Shown piece by piece: positions 9,351 through 18,668 of a stretch of DNA of 64,000 nt (position 1 is the first letter of the stretch; each line of letters begins with the position of its first letter). The translations under genes and the position numbers were made by a program. The notes beneath the pieces were generated by a model. The model saw only the letters and a program-made list of their open reading frames with translations, ran no database searches and had not been told where the DNA came from. Origin of the DNA: Brevundimonas sp. SH203 (GTDB lineage Bacteria > Pseudomonadota > Alphaproteobacteria > Caulobacterales > Caulobacteraceae); contig NZ_BDMM01000001.1 of NCBI RefSeq assembly GCF_002157625.1, positions 62,001 through 126,000 of the forward strand. Reading direction: 5' to 3'.

Positions 9351-11617
9351 CGGATACGCCTTCAGCGACGACCCCTGCGCCCGGCCGTATGCCGGACGAT
9401 GAGTCGTTCTGGGGGTGGGTCGATACGGAACGGGCGCGGACCGGCTTCGGCGTCGCCTATTTCCTGGCCGTGGCGATCACGGCGGCGGCGATCTGGCTGG
9501 TCGCCGTGGCCCCCGGTTCCGGGGGCGGGGCCGCGCGCGGATCAAGCAGCGAGATCGCCCTGATCGTGCTGATCGCCAATCTGGTGCTGATCGCCGGGCT
9601 GGCCTTCATCGTCGGCCGTCGCGTCCTGGCCCTGGCGCGCAGCAAGGAAGAGGCGGGATCGCGCCTGCATCTGCGGTTCGTGGCCCTGTTCTCGATGGTG
9701 GCGCTGATCCCGTCCGTTCTGATCGCCCTGGTGTTCGGCGTGCTGGTCAACCGGGGCGTGGACCAGTGGTTCAGCGCGAACGTCAGCGCCTCGGTCGACA
9801 ACGGCGCGTCGATCGGCAAGGCCTATATCGCGGATGTCAGCAACGACATGACGCGCGATCTCCGCACCATGGCCAGCGAACTGGGCGGCGCGCGTCAGGT
9901 TTTCGACAATCGGATTCAGTTCACGGACGCGCTGACGCAGATCGCCGAATTCTTCGGCTATCCCGCCGTTTATGTTTTGAACAGCCAGGGCGAAGTCCTG
10001 GCCACCGGCGCGCTGCCCAACGCGCCGCCCTATATATCGCCGCCGCGCTCCGCGCTGGAAATCGCGGGGGAGGGACAGGAAGCGCCGGTCGAGGTCACGG
10101 AAAACCCCGATACCGTCCGGGCCCTTTATCCCTTGCCGGGTTACGGCGACGCCTTCCTGTATGTCGTGCGACCGCTGGCGCCGGGGCTGGTGGCGCAGAT
10201 GCGTTCGGCCGTGCAATCCATCGAAAGCTATCGCGAGGCGCAGGAGAGCCGTGCGCGCATCCAGTCGGCCTTTATCCTCAGCTATGTGGAGACGGCGCTC
10301 CTGGTGCTGGTGGGCGCCGTCTGGCTGGGGATGTCGGCGGCCAGCAGCATTTCCGCCCCCATCGGGCGGCTGGTCAAGGCGGCGGGTCAGATCGCCGGCG
10401 GCGACCTGACCGCGCGGGTGGACAGCGCCGGGGCTCCGGCCGAGATCGCCACCCTGTCGGACGCCTTCAACCGGATGACCGGCGATCTGCAGGATCAGCA
10501 GAGCGCGCTGAAGGCGGCCAGCGACGAGGCCCAGGATCGCAGCCATTTCATCGAAACCGTGCTGTCGGGCGTCAGCGCCGGCGTGATCGGTCTGGACCGA
10601 CGCGGCCGGGTGTCCGCCATCAACGACAGCGCCCTGCAATTGCTGCACATCGAAGAGGCCGAGGTGCTGGGCCACGAATTGGCGGCCGTGTCGCCGGAGT
10701 TGAGCGATCTGGTGCGCCGGGCCGAGGCCCATATCGAGGAAGACATCGACGTCAGCCGCAACGGCGAAACCCGCCGTCTGCGCGTCCGCATCGAGGGCGG
10801 GCAGGGCGGCGAGATGGTCCTGACGTTCGACGACATCACCCGCCTGGTCACGGCCCAGCGCAACGCCGCCTGGCGCGATGTGGCCCGCCGCATCGCCCAT
10901 GAGATCAAGAACCCCCTGACGCCGATCCAGCTGTCGGCCGAGCGGCTGAAACGCAAATATCGGGCGCGGATCGGCGAAGATGTCGAGATTTTCGACCGCT
11001 GCACCGACACCATTATCCGCCAGGTCGGGGACATCGGCCGGATGGTGGACGAATTCTCGTCCTTCGCCCGGATGCCGGCGCCGCGGTTCGCCCCGTCGAA
11101 TCCGTCTGAGATGTTGCGCGAGGCGGTGTTCGCCCAGCGGGTGGCTGCGCCCGACATCGTGGTGGACATCGTCGAACCCCTGCCCGAGGCCGTGCTGGAA
11201 AGCGACGGGCGGATGGTGGGGCAGGCGCTGCTGAATATCCTGAAGAACGCCGGCGAATCCGTCGCGGCCCGCCGGGCGGCGGCGGGAGAGGATGCGGCGT
11301 CCGACGACGCCGGCGTGATCGCCTCCCTGTCCGTCGAAGATGGCCACGCGACCTTCGTCATCGAGGACGACGGCGTGGGCCTGCCGGCGCGCGACCGCGA
11401 TCGATTGACCGAACCCTATGTCACCACGCGCGAGAAGGGCACGGGCCTGGGCCTGGCCATCGTCAAACGCATCTGCGAGGACCACGGCGGCGAGCTGAAG
11501 CTGGCCGACGCCGAACGTCTGCGCGGCGCGCGCGTGTGCATGATCTTCCCACTGAAACCCAACGGCAAGGCCGGCGACGGCGTGGAGCGCAGGCTCCAGA
11601 CCGTCGCCGCCGAATAG
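9347..11617 (+). CDS. ntrY: NtrY membrane sensor histidine kinase
   Basis: 756 residues. N-terminal membrane segments (about 32-55, 65-87, 100-125), a periplasmic region, another membrane segment near 310-330, a HAMP linker, a PAS domain (FIETVLSGVSAGVIGLDRRG), then the kinase core. The phosphoacceptor H-box is RRIAHEIKNPLTPIQ near 512-520; ATP-binding boxes are NILKNAGES, EDDGVGLP and EKGTGLGLAIVKRI. NtrY is the sensor partner of NtrX, linked in alphaproteobacteria to nitrogen metabolism, redox and envelope regulation. It follows dusB directly, with no ntrBC between. Confidence 0.95.
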   Translation: MTDTPSATTPAPGRMPDDESFWGWVDTERARTGFGVAYFLAVAITAAAIWLVAVAPGSGGGAARGSSSEIALIVLIANLVLIAGLAFIVGRRVLALARSKEEAGSRLHLRFVALFSMVALIPSVLIALVFGVLVNRGVDQWFSANVSASVDNGASIGKAYIADVSNDMTRDLRTMASELGGARQVFDNRIQFTDALTQIAEFFGYPAVYVLNSQGEVLATGALPNAPPYISPPRSALEIAGEGQEAPVEVTENPDTVRALYPLPGYGDAFLYVVRPLAPGLVAQMRSAVQSIESYREAQESRARIQSAFILSYVETALLVLVGAVWLGMSAASSISAPIGRLVKAAGQIAGGDLTARVDSAGAPAEIATLSDAFNRMTGDLQDQQSALKAASDEAQDRSHFIETVLSGVSAGVIGLDRRGRVSAINDSALQLLHIEEAEVLGHELAAVSPELSDLVRRAEAHIEEDIDVSRNGETRRLRVRIEGGQGGEMVLTFDDITRLVTAQRNAAWRDVARRIAHEIKNPLTPIQLSAERLKRKYRARIGEDVEIFDRCTDTIIRQVGDIGRMVDEFSSFARMPAPRFAPSNPSEMLREAVFAQRVAAPDIVVDIVEPLPEAVLESDGRMVGQALLNILKNAGESVAARRAAAGEDAASDDAGVIASLSVEDGHATFVIEDDGVGLPARDRDRLTEPYVTTREKGTGLGLAIVKRICEDHGGELKLADAERLRGARVCMIFPLKPNGKAGDGVERRLQTVAAE

Positions 11618-11626
11618 CGAGGCAAG

Positions 11627-13033
11627 ATGCGACCTACCGGTTCCGACATTCTGGTCGTCGACGACGAAGCCGACATCCGCGACCTGGTTTCCGGCCTGCT
11701 GGAGGACGAGGGCCACGCCGTTCGCGTCGCCGCCAACTCCGACGAGGCCCTGGCCGCCATCCGGGCCAGAAAGCCGTCTCTGGCCATCCTGGACATCTGG
11801 ATGCAGGGCGGCGGTCTGGACGGGCTGGAGCTGCTGGAGGTGATCAAGGAGCTGGACCCGGACCTGCCGGTGGTGATGATCTCGGGCCACGGTAATATCG
11901 AGACGGCGGTGACGGCGCTCAAGCGCGGCGCCTATGACTTCATCGAAAAGCCGTTCAAGTCGGACCGGCTGGTGGTCGTGGTCGAACGGGCCATCGAGGC
12001 GGCGACCCTGAGGCGCGAGAACCGTCGCCTGCGCGCCCAGACCATGACGCCGTCGGGCCTGATCGGTCGGTCGCAGGCGGCCCAGGCGCTGCGCGGCACC
12101 ATCGCCAAGGTGGCCCAGGCCAACAGCCGCGTGCTGATTTCCGGCCCCGCCGGGTCGGGCAAGGAACTGGTCGCGCGCCAGATTCACGAAGGCAGCCCGC
12201 GCGCCCGCGCCGAGTTCGTGGCCATATCGGCCGCCGGCATGACGCCGGAAAGGCTGGACGTCGAACTGTTCGGCGAAGAGGGACAGGACGGCCGACCGCG
12301 CAAGATCGGCGTGTTCGAACGCGCCCACAACGGCACGCTTTATCTGGACGAAATCAGCGACATGCCGCGCGAGAGCCAGAGCCGCATCCTGCGCGTCCTG
12401 GTCGATCAGCGGTTCCGCCGCGTCGGCGGCGAACAGGACGTTCAGGTCGATGTGCGGGTTGTGACCTCCACTTCGCGCGACCTGAAAAGCGAGATCGCCG
12501 AGGGGCGCTTCCGCGAGGACCTGTTCCACCGCCTGAACGTGGTGCCGATCCGGGTGCCGGCCCTATCGGAACGGCGCGAGGACATCGCCGAACTGGTCGA
12601 ATATTTCGTGGACACCATCAGCGCGGCCCAGGGCCTGCCCAGGCGGATCGTTGGCGAGGATGCGGTCGCGGTGCTGCAGGTTCACCCCTGGCCCGGCAAT
12701 ATCCGGCAACTGCGCAACAATATCGAACGGCTGCTGATCCTGGCGACCGGCGATCCGGCCGAGACCATCACCGCCGACATGCTGCCGCAGGAGGTGGCGA
12801 CCTCGAACGGCGGGAGCGCGAACCTGGGCGGCGAGCGGACCATCGCCCTGCCGCTGCGCGAGGCGCGAGAGGTGTTCGAGCGTGAATATCTGGCGGCCCA
12901 GATCATGCGTTTCGGCGGCAATATCTCGCGCACCGCCGCCTTCATCGGCATGGAGCGGTCGGCCCTGCACAGAAAGCTGAAGTCGCTGGGCGTCTCGCCC
13001 GCGCGCGGCGGCGAAGAGGATGAAACGGCCTGA
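11627..13033 (+). CDS. ntrX: NtrX response regulator, AAA+ type without the GAFTGA loop
   Basis: 468 residues: receiver domain (1-120; acidic pocket VVDDEAD, phosphoacceptor in ILDIW, later FIEKPF), a central AAA+ domain with Walker A GPAGSGKE and Walker B GTLYLDEI, and a C-terminal Fis-type helix-turn-helix (GGNISRTAAFIGMERSALHRKL). Where sigma-54 activators carry ELFGxxxGAFTGA, this protein reads ELFGEEGQDGRPRKIGVFERA, so the loop that contacts sigma-54 is missing. It may therefore regulate without sigma-54. Start is an ATG preceded by GAGGCAAG, nine bases after ntrY; the 3' end overlaps dat by one base. Confidence 0.95.
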   Translation: MRPTGSDILVVDDEADIRDLVSGLLEDEGHAVRVAANSDEALAAIRARKPSLAILDIWMQGGGLDGLELLEVIKELDPDLPVVMISGHGNIETAVTALKRGAYDFIEKPFKSDRLVVVVERAIEAATLRRENRRLRAQTMTPSGLIGRSQAAQALRGTIAKVAQANSRVLISGPAGSGKELVARQIHEGSPRARAEFVAISAAGMTPERLDVELFGEEGQDGRPRKIGVFERAHNGTLYLDEISDMPRESQSRILRVLVDQRFRRVGGEQDVQVDVRVVTSTSRDLKSEIAEGRFREDLFHRLNVVPIRVPALSERREDIAELVEYFVDTISAAQGLPRRIVGEDAVAVLQVHPWPGNIRQLRNNIERLLILATGDPAETITADMLPQEVATSNGGSANLGGERTIALPLREAREVFEREYLAAQIMRFGGNISRTAAFIGMERSALHRKLKSLGVSPARGGEEDETA

Positions 13034-13893
13034 TGTCGCGCATCGCCTACGTCAACGGCGCCTACAGTCCGCATGGACAGGCCGTGGTGCATGTCGAGGA
13101 TCGCGGCTTCCAGTTCGCCGACGGGGTCTATGAGGTCTGGTCGGTGATGGACGGGCGGCTGGCCGACTTCGACGGCCACATGACGCGGCTGAACCGCAGT
13201 CTGGACGCCCTCGGCATCGAAGTTCCGATGACCTCGGCGGCGCTGGGCGTGGTGTTGCGCGAGACGGTGCGGCGCAACCGCGTGCGCGAGGGCATGGTCT
13301 ATCTGCAGGTCACGCGAGGCACGGCCGCGCGCGACCACGCCTTTCCCGCCGACATCGCGCCCAGTGTGATCGTGACGGCCAAATGTATCGATCCGGCCCG
13401 CGGACGGGCGCTGGCGGCCAGGGGCGTGGCGGGCGTGACCCAGCCCGACATTCGCTGGGGACGATGCGACATCAAGACGGTCGGCCTGCTGCCCAATGTG
13501 CTGGCCAAACAGGGGGCGCGCGAACGCGGCGCTTACGAATGCCTGATGTACGACGACATGGGCCTGGTGACGGAGGGCGCCTCGACCAACGCCTGGATCG
13601 TGGACGAAGAGGGGCGGCTGCGAACGCGCGACACCCAGGCCAACATCCTTCGCGGGATCACGCGCGAAGCGATCCTGAAACTGGTCGCCGCCGAGGGGAT
13701 CGCCCTGGACGAGCGGCCGTTCTCGGTCGAGGACGCCAAACGCGCGCGCGAGGTCTTCGTCACGGCCGCCAGCGCCTTCGTCATGCCTTTGATCTCACTG
13801 GACGGAGTCAGGATCGGCGACGGAAAGCCTGGCCCGGTCGCCACCCGTTTGCGCGAAGTCTATCTTGAACAGGCGCGCAGAGAGGCCATTTAG
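13033..13893 (+). CDS. dat: D-amino-acid transaminase (class IV PLP aminotransferase)
   Basis: 286 residues of the fold-type IV aminotransferase family. The N-terminus shows YVNGAYSPHGQAVVHVEDRGFQF, the PLP lysine sits in RCDIKTVGLLPNVLAKQ, and the phosphate-binding region includes VTEGASTNAWIV. These enzymes interconvert D-amino acids and 2-oxo acids, giving D-alanine and D-glutamate for peptidoglycan; branched-chain or aminodeoxychorismate relatives are alternatives. The start codon overlaps the ntrX stop (TGATG), a gene order shared with other Caulobacterales. Confidence 0.88.
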   Translation: MSRIAYVNGAYSPHGQAVVHVEDRGFQFADGVYEVWSVMDGRLADFDGHMTRLNRSLDALGIEVPMTSAALGVVLRETVRRNRVREGMVYLQVTRGTAARDHAFPADIAPSVIVTAKCIDPARGRALAARGVAGVTQPDIRWGRCDIKTVGLLPNVLAKQGARERGAYECLMYDDMGLVTEGASTNAWIVDEEGRLRTRDTQANILRGITREAILKLVAAEGIALDERPFSVEDAKRAREVFVTAASAFVMPLISLDGVRIGDGKPGPVATRLREVYLEQARREAI

Positions 13894-13996
13894 GCCGTTG
13901 CCCCTGCGGGCGGGCGGCGGCTAAGGTCGCCGTCGGCCGCATCGGCCCCGCGCCGAACCACCGGCGACGAACAACGAAGAACAGGAAAAACCTGCC

Positions 13997-14242
13997 ATGT
14001 CGCAAGACAAACGTCAGAACCTTCAGGACACCTTCCTCAACTCGGTTCGCAAGACCAAGACGCCGCTGACCATCTTCCTGGTCAACGGGGTCAAGTTGCA
14101 GGGCATCGTGACCTGGTTCGACAACTTCTGTGTGCTGCTGCGCCGCGATGGCCAGTCCCAGCTGGTGTACAAGCACGCCATCTCCACCATCATGCCGTCC
14201 GCGCCCGTGCAGCTGTACGAGCCCGACGCCGAAGAAGACTGA
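13997..14242 (+). CDS. hfq: RNA chaperone Hfq
   Basis: 81-residue Sm-like protein that assembles as a hexamer and pairs small RNAs with messages. The Sm1 motif covers [20 protein letters not shown] and [16 protein letters not shown]; the Sm2 motif has the family YKHAIST form. The proximal-face glutamine is in the N-terminal QDTFLN, and the short acidic tail (EPDAEED) resembles alphaproteobacterial homologues. An AGGAAAA-rich leader precedes the ATG. The next gene, hflX, begins on the base after its stop. Confidence 0.98.
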   Translation: MSQDKRQNLQDTFLNSVRKTKTPLTIFLVNGVKLQGIVTWFDNFCVLLRRDGQSQLVYKHAISTIMPSAPVQLYEPDAEED

Positions 14243-15556
14243 TTGACCCAAAAACTGATCGACCACGCCGTCCCTCTGATCCGGGCGGTCGTCATCCATC
14301 CCGACCGACGCTCCGACAGTCCCCGGTTGGCCAGCGAACGGCTTGAGGAGGCCGTGGGTCTGGCCCGCGCGCTGGACCTCGACGTGCGCGCCGAAGAGAT
14401 CGTGCGATTGCGTGGGACCACGCCCGCCACCCTGTTCGGAAGCGGCAAGGTGGAGGAGCTGGCCGCCCTGGTCCGCGCCGCGGATGCGGAGGCGGTCATC
14501 ATCGACGACGCCCTGACCCCCGTGCAGCAGCGCAATCTGGAAAAGGCGTGGGAGGTGAAGGTCATCGACCGCACCGGCCTGATCCTGGAAATCTTCGGCC
14601 GCCGCGCGCGGACCAAGGAAGGGCGGCTGCAGGTCGAACTGGCGCGTCTGGACTATGAACGCTCGCGTCTGGTGCGGACCTGGACCCACCTTGAGCGGCA
14701 ACGCGGCGGCACCGGCTCGACCGGCGGTCCCGGCGAGACCCAGATCGAGTTGGATAGGCGCCTGATCGCCGACCGGATCGTGCGTCTGAAGGCCGAACTG
14801 GAGGAGGTGCGCCGCACGCGCGGCCTGCATCGCAAGCAGCGCCAGAAGGTTCCGTTCCCGACCATCGCCCTGGTCGGCTACACCAATGCGGGCAAGTCGA
14901 CGCTGTTCAACCGGCTGACGGGATCGGAGGTCTTCGCCAAGGATCTGCTGTTCGCGACGCTGGACACGACCCAGCGCACGATCCGCCTGCCGCAGGGACG
15001 GCCAGCCATCGTGGCCGATACCGTCGGTTTCATCTCCGACCTGCCGCACGAACTGGTCGAAAGCTTCCGCGCGACGCTGGAGGAGGTGGGCGAGGCCGAT
15101 CTGATCCTGCACGTCCGCGACATCGCTTCGGCCGACAGCGACGCCCAGGCCAGGGACGTCGAGGCGGTGCTGAAACAGATCGAGACACCCGAGGGCAAGA
15201 CGCGCCGGGTGCTGGAGGTCTGGAACAAGATCGACTTGCTGGACGACGAGGCGCGTGAGGCCGTGATGGGGCAGGCCGAACGTCTGTCGAAGGAAGGCGA
15301 GGCGGTCGCCGTCTCGGCCTGGACGGGCGAGGGGATCGAACCCTTGCGCCAGACCATTGCGGGCCTGATCGACGACGACCCGGAAACCCGGGTGACGTTG
15401 GCGCCGCATCAGGGCGAGGCGCTGGCCTGGCTTTATGAACACGGCCGGGTGAAGGCGCGCGATACGGACGAGCTTGGCCGCACTCATGTCACGGTGCGGT
15501 TGCACCCTGGCGCGCTCGGACGATTCGAGCGTCTGTATCCCGACCTGGACGGCTAA
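14243..15556 (+). CDS. hflX: Ribosome-splitting GTPase HflX
   Basis: 437 residues. An N-terminal HflX domain carries GSGKVEEL and the glycine-rich GGTGSTGGPGETQIE, followed by a coiled linker and a GTPase domain: G1 GYTNAGKST, G2 region ATLDTTQR, G3 DTVGF, G4 NKIDL. HflX rescues stalled ribosomes, especially under heat stress. TTG start directly after the hfq stop implies translational coupling. The hfq-hflX pair is conserved widely in proteobacteria. Confidence 0.95.
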   Translation: MTQKLIDHAVPLIRAVVIHPDRRSDSPRLASERLEEAVGLARALDLDVRAEEIVRLRGTTPATLFGSGKVEELAALVRAADAEAVIIDDALTPVQQRNLEKAWEVKVIDRTGLILEIFGRRARTKEGRLQVELARLDYERSRLVRTWTHLERQRGGTGSTGGPGETQIELDRRLIADRIVRLKAELEEVRRTRGLHRKQRQKVPFPTIALVGYTNAGKSTLFNRLTGSEVFAKDLLFATLDTTQRTIRLPQGRPAIVADTVGFISDLPHELVESFRATLEEVGEADLILHVRDIASADSDAQARDVEAVLKQIETPEGKTRRVLEVWNKIDLLDDEAREAVMGQAERLSKEGEAVAVSAWTGEGIEPLRQTIAGLIDDDPETRVTLAPHQGEALAWLYEHGRVKARDTDELGRTHVTVRLHPGALGRFERLYPDLDG

Positions 15557-15562
15557 GTTTCA

Positions 15563-17200
15563 ATGCATCTGATCGAAACCATACTACTGCTGCTTCTGGC
15601 CGTCGTAGTGTCGGGTTCGATCGCTCGGATCACGCGGATCGCCCTGCCGTTGGTGCAGATCGCGCTGGGGGCCGGGCTGGTGCTGATCACCGGCTCGACG
15701 GTCGATCTGAAGCCGGACATCTTCTTTCTGTTGTTCCTGCCGCCGCTGCTGTTTCTGGACGGCTGGCGCATCCCCAAGGAAGATCTGTTCCGCGACCGGG
15801 CGGTGATCCTGGAACTGGCGCTGGGTCTGGTGCTGTTCACCGTCCTGGGGCTGGGCTTCCTGATGTGGTGGATGATCCCGGAAATGCCGATGCCGGTGGC
15901 CTTCGCCCTGGCGGCCATCCTGTCGCCGACGGACCCCATCGCGGTTCAGGCCATCGCCGCCCGCGCGCCGATTCCCAAGCGGTTGATGCATATTCTGGAG
16001 GGCGAGTCGCTGCTGAACGACGCGACGGGCCTGACCTGTATGCGGATCGCGGTGATTGCGGCGACGACCGGCGCCTTTTCCATCGGCCACGCCGTCGGCG
16101 CCTTCCTGTGGCTGGCCCTGGTCGGGGTGGCGGTGGGCGTGGCCAGCGCCATGGCCATCAGCTACGCCAAGACCATCATCAGCCGACGCTGGGGCGAAGA
16201 TGTCGGCGCGCAGATACTGGTCAGCTTGCTGATCCCGTTCGCCGCCTATCTGATCGCCGAAGAGTTGAAGGCCTCCGGCATTCTGGCCGCCGTGGCCGCC
16301 GGCATCACCATGAGCTTCACCGAGCGGGACGGCATTCCCGGCCAGTCCATGGCCATGACCCGCATTCGGCGCAGCGTGGTGTGGGACACGGTGCAGTTCG
16401 TCGCCAACGGCATCATCTTCGTGATCCTGGGCGAACAGATGCCGTCGATCCTGTCGCGCGCGGCCGAGGTGGTGCGCGGGACCAGCCGACCCGAGGTCTG
16501 GTGGCTGGCGGTCTATGTGTTCGCCATCGTAGGGGCCTTGGCGGCGTTGCGGTTCATCTGGGTGTGGACCTCGCTGAAGCTGACCCTGTATCGGCGACGC
16601 CATCGCCAGCCGCCCGCCCGCGTGGGATTGCGGCTGACGCTGGTGATGTCGCTGGCGGGGGTGCGGGGCGCGATCACCCTGGCGGGCATCCTGACCCTGC
16701 CGTTCGTGCTGGGGGACGGCTCGCCCATGCCGTCGCGGAACCTGGCCATCTTCCTGGCGGCGGCGGTGATTATCGTGTCGCTGCTGGTGGCGACCTTCGC
16801 CCTGCCGCGCCTGCTGAAGGGGGTGGAGCTGCCGCCCGAACCCTCGCATGAGCGCGAGGAGGATCGCGGCCGGGTCGCCGCCGCCTCCGCCGCCCTGCGC
16901 GCCGTGGAAGATGCCTCGCACGCCATGGCCGAGGGCAAGCCCAATCCCGACCTCTATTCCGACGTGGCCAGCCGGATCATGGAACTGTACCGGCACCGCA
17001 TCGAAAGCCGCACCCGCACCGACGAGGACGATGTGGAGGCCGCCCGGCTGAGCGACATGATCGAACGACATCTGCGAATGGCGGGTCTGGCGGCCGAGCG
17101 CGAGGAGCTTGGTCGGCTGGCGCGTCTGCGTCGGCTGGACGAAGAAACGGCCAAGAAGCTGATCCGTGAAGTGGACCTTCAGGAGCTGCGCTATTCCTGA
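15563..17200 (+). CDS. CPA1-family sodium/proton antiporter
   Basis: 545 residues, with about 12 hydrophobic segments in the first 410 and a charged cytoplasmic tail. Family signatures include PDIFFLLFLPPLLFLDGWR, the transport-site region ALAAILSPTDPIAVQ, ILEGESLLNDATGL with the ND pair, and MSLAGVRGAITLA. It exchanges sodium or potassium for protons at the inner membrane; the ion cannot be decided by eye. It begins six bases after hflX, so it may be read from the same transcript. It ends convergently with the HAD gene, seven bases away. Confidence 0.92.
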   Translation: MHLIETILLLLLAVVVSGSIARITRIALPLVQIALGAGLVLITGSTVDLKPDIFFLLFLPPLLFLDGWRIPKEDLFRDRAVILELALGLVLFTVLGLGFLMWWMIPEMPMPVAFALAAILSPTDPIAVQAIAARAPIPKRLMHILEGESLLNDATGLTCMRIAVIAATTGAFSIGHAVGAFLWLALVGVAVGVASAMAISYAKTIISRRWGEDVGAQILVSLLIPFAAYLIAEELKASGILAAVAAGITMSFTERDGIPGQSMAMTRIRRSVVWDTVQFVANGIIFVILGEQMPSILSRAAEVVRGTSRPEVWWLAVYVFAIVGALAALRFIWVWTSLKLTLYRRRHRQPPARVGLRLTLVMSLAGVRGAITLAGILTLPFVLGDGSPMPSRNLAIFLAAAVIIVSLLVATFALPRLLKGVELPPEPSHEREEDRGRVAAASAALRAVEDASHAMAEGKPNPDLYSDVASRIMELYRHRIESRTRTDEDDVEAARLSDMIERHLRMAGLAAEREELGRLARLRRLDEETAKKLIREVDLQELRYS

Positions 17201-17206
17201 AGTGGA

Positions 17207-17863
17207 TCAGCGGTCCATGAAGGCGGCGACTTCGACGTAGTCGCGGGCCAGATGATGGGCCCCGCGCGCAGCCAGACGCTTGGCATGGCCGTCGCGGACA
17301 TGGCCGCCGGCCAGCAGACCCACGACCGTCATGCCCGCCGCCACGCCGGCGGTCACGCCGGCTTCCGAATCCTCGATGACCAGGGCGCGGGCCGGATCGA
17401 CGCCCATGGTGCGGGCGGCGTGCAGGAACAGATCGGGATGCGGCTTGCCGCGCTCGACCGCCAGTCCCGTGAAGATCGATCCGTCGAAATGTTCGGTCAG
17501 GCCGAACAGGTCCAGCCCGACGCCGATCCAGTCCGGGCCGCTGGACGAGGCGATGCAGCGGGCTTCGGGCCGGGCGTGGGCGAAGTCGATCATGCCGGGC
17601 ACGGGCGTCAATTGGTGCGGCGCGCGCTGGCGGCAGGTGGCGAACCAGGTGGTGTGGAAGTCGTCCGGGCAGGCGCGGCCCAGCCTGGCCTCGACCACGG
17701 GGCGGTTGTCGCGCCAGCGCTTGCCCGTATAGGCGGCCAGCACCTCGTCCAGCGTGGTGGGCAGGCCGATGGCGGTCAGCTGCTCGGCCATGACGGTGCT
17801 GTTCAGCACCTCGCTGTCGGCGACGACGCCGTCATAGTCGAAGATGATCAGGTCGTAGGTCAC
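17207..17863 (-). CDS. HAD-superfamily phosphatase/phosphoglucomutase-like protein
   Basis: 218 residues of HAD subfamily IA. Motif I is FDYDGVVADSEV with both nucleophile and acid aspartates, motif II SSSG, motif III lysine in ERGKPHPDLF, motif IV VIEDSEAGV. The short DSEVLN cap entry is typical of sugar-phosphate phosphatases and beta-phosphoglucomutases; the substrate is unknown. GTG start chosen because the longer frame upstream runs into mazG without any HAD similarity. Ten bases separate it from mazG, so it is the last gene of the MFS-mazG-HAD group. Confidence 0.87.
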   Translation of the reverse strand: MTYDLIIFDYDGVVADSEVLNSTVMAEQLTAIGLPTTLDEVLAAYTGKRWRDNRPVVEARLGRACPDDFHTTWFATCRQRAPHQLTPVPGMIDFAHARPEARCIASSSGPDWIGVGLDLFGLTEHFDGSIFTGLAVERGKPHPDLFLHAARTMGVDPARALVIEDSEAGVTAGVAAGMTVVGLLAGGHVRDGHAKRLAARGAHHLARDYVEVAAFMDR

Positions 17864-17873
17864 GCAGAGCCGT

Positions 17874-18668
17874 TCAGCGGGAAAGCGCGGCCTTTTCCGC
17901 GACCTTTGCGGCGTCCCAGAGGCGATCCATCTCCTCCAGCGTCGATTGGTCGGGCGTGCGTCCACCCTTGGCCAGTTCAGCCTCGATGAAGCCGAACCGG
18001 CGCACGAACTTGGCGTTGGCGGCGCGCAGGGCGTCTTCGGGTTCGACGTCCAGTTTGCGGGCCAGGTTGGCGACGACGAACAGAAGGTCGCCCAGCTCCT
18101 CGCGCGCCTTGGCCTGGTCGCCGGCGGCGATTTCGACGCGCAACTCCTCGACCTCTTCCGCCAGTTTGTCGAACACCTCGTCGGTCGAGGGCCAGTCGAA
18201 GCCGACGCGACCGGCGCGTTTGGTCAGTTTGGCGGCGCGGGTCAGGGCGGGCAGGCCGACCGGCACGTCGTCCAGAACGCCGGGCTTCTGACGGTCCTTG
18301 CGCTCGGCCGCCTTGATGACCTCCCAGGCGACGGTCTGTTCCTTCGAAGACCGCTGGGCTTCGTCGCCGAAGACGTGGGGGTGGCGGCGTTCCAGCTTGT
18401 CGGCGATGGCCGTGACCACGTCGTCAAAGGCGAACAGACCCTGTTCCTCGGCCATGCGGGCGTGGAAGACGACCTGGAACAACAGGTCGCCCAGTTCTCC
18501 CTTCAGTTCGATCAGGTCGTTGCGCTCGATAGCGTCGGCGACCTCATAGGCCTCCTCGATCGTATAGGGGGCGATGGTGGCGAAGGTCTGCTCCACGTCC
18601 CACGGGCAGCCGCCGTCCGGGTCGCGCAGCCGCTCCATCACGCCCAGCAGGCGGTCGATCGGCCTCAT
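17874..18668 (-). CDS. mazG: Nucleoside triphosphate pyrophosphohydrolase MazG
   Basis: 264 residues with two MazG repeats. The first has CPWDVEQTF, EEAYEVADAI and GELGDLLFQVVFHA; the second has EEVEELRVEI and EELGDLLFVVANLARKL. The EExxE...ExxD clusters bind magnesium. It hydrolyses noncanonical or surplus NTPs to NMP and pyrophosphate and influences stress responses. The ATG overlaps the stop of the upstream transporter gene as ATGA. Confidence 0.95.
   Translation of the reverse strand: MRPIDRLLGVMERLRDPDGGCPWDVEQTFATIAPYTIEEAYEVADAIERNDLIELKGELGDLLFQVVFHARMAEEQGLFAFDDVVTAIADKLERRHPHVFGDEAQRSSKEQTVAWEVIKAAERKDRQKPGVLDDVPVGLPALTRAAKLTKRAGRVGFDWPSTDEVFDKLAEEVEELRVEIAAGDQAKAREELGDLLFVVANLARKLDVEPEDALRAANAKFVRRFGFIEAELAKGGRTPDQSTLEEMDRLWDAAKVAEKAALSR

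Noticed and set aside
9542-12529. A 995-codon open frame antisense to ntrY and ntrX
   Set aside because: It follows the mirror of GC-rich codon use, has no recognisable domain, and covers two certain genes. Similar long shadows at 15584-17071 and 49694-51934 were dropped for the same reason.
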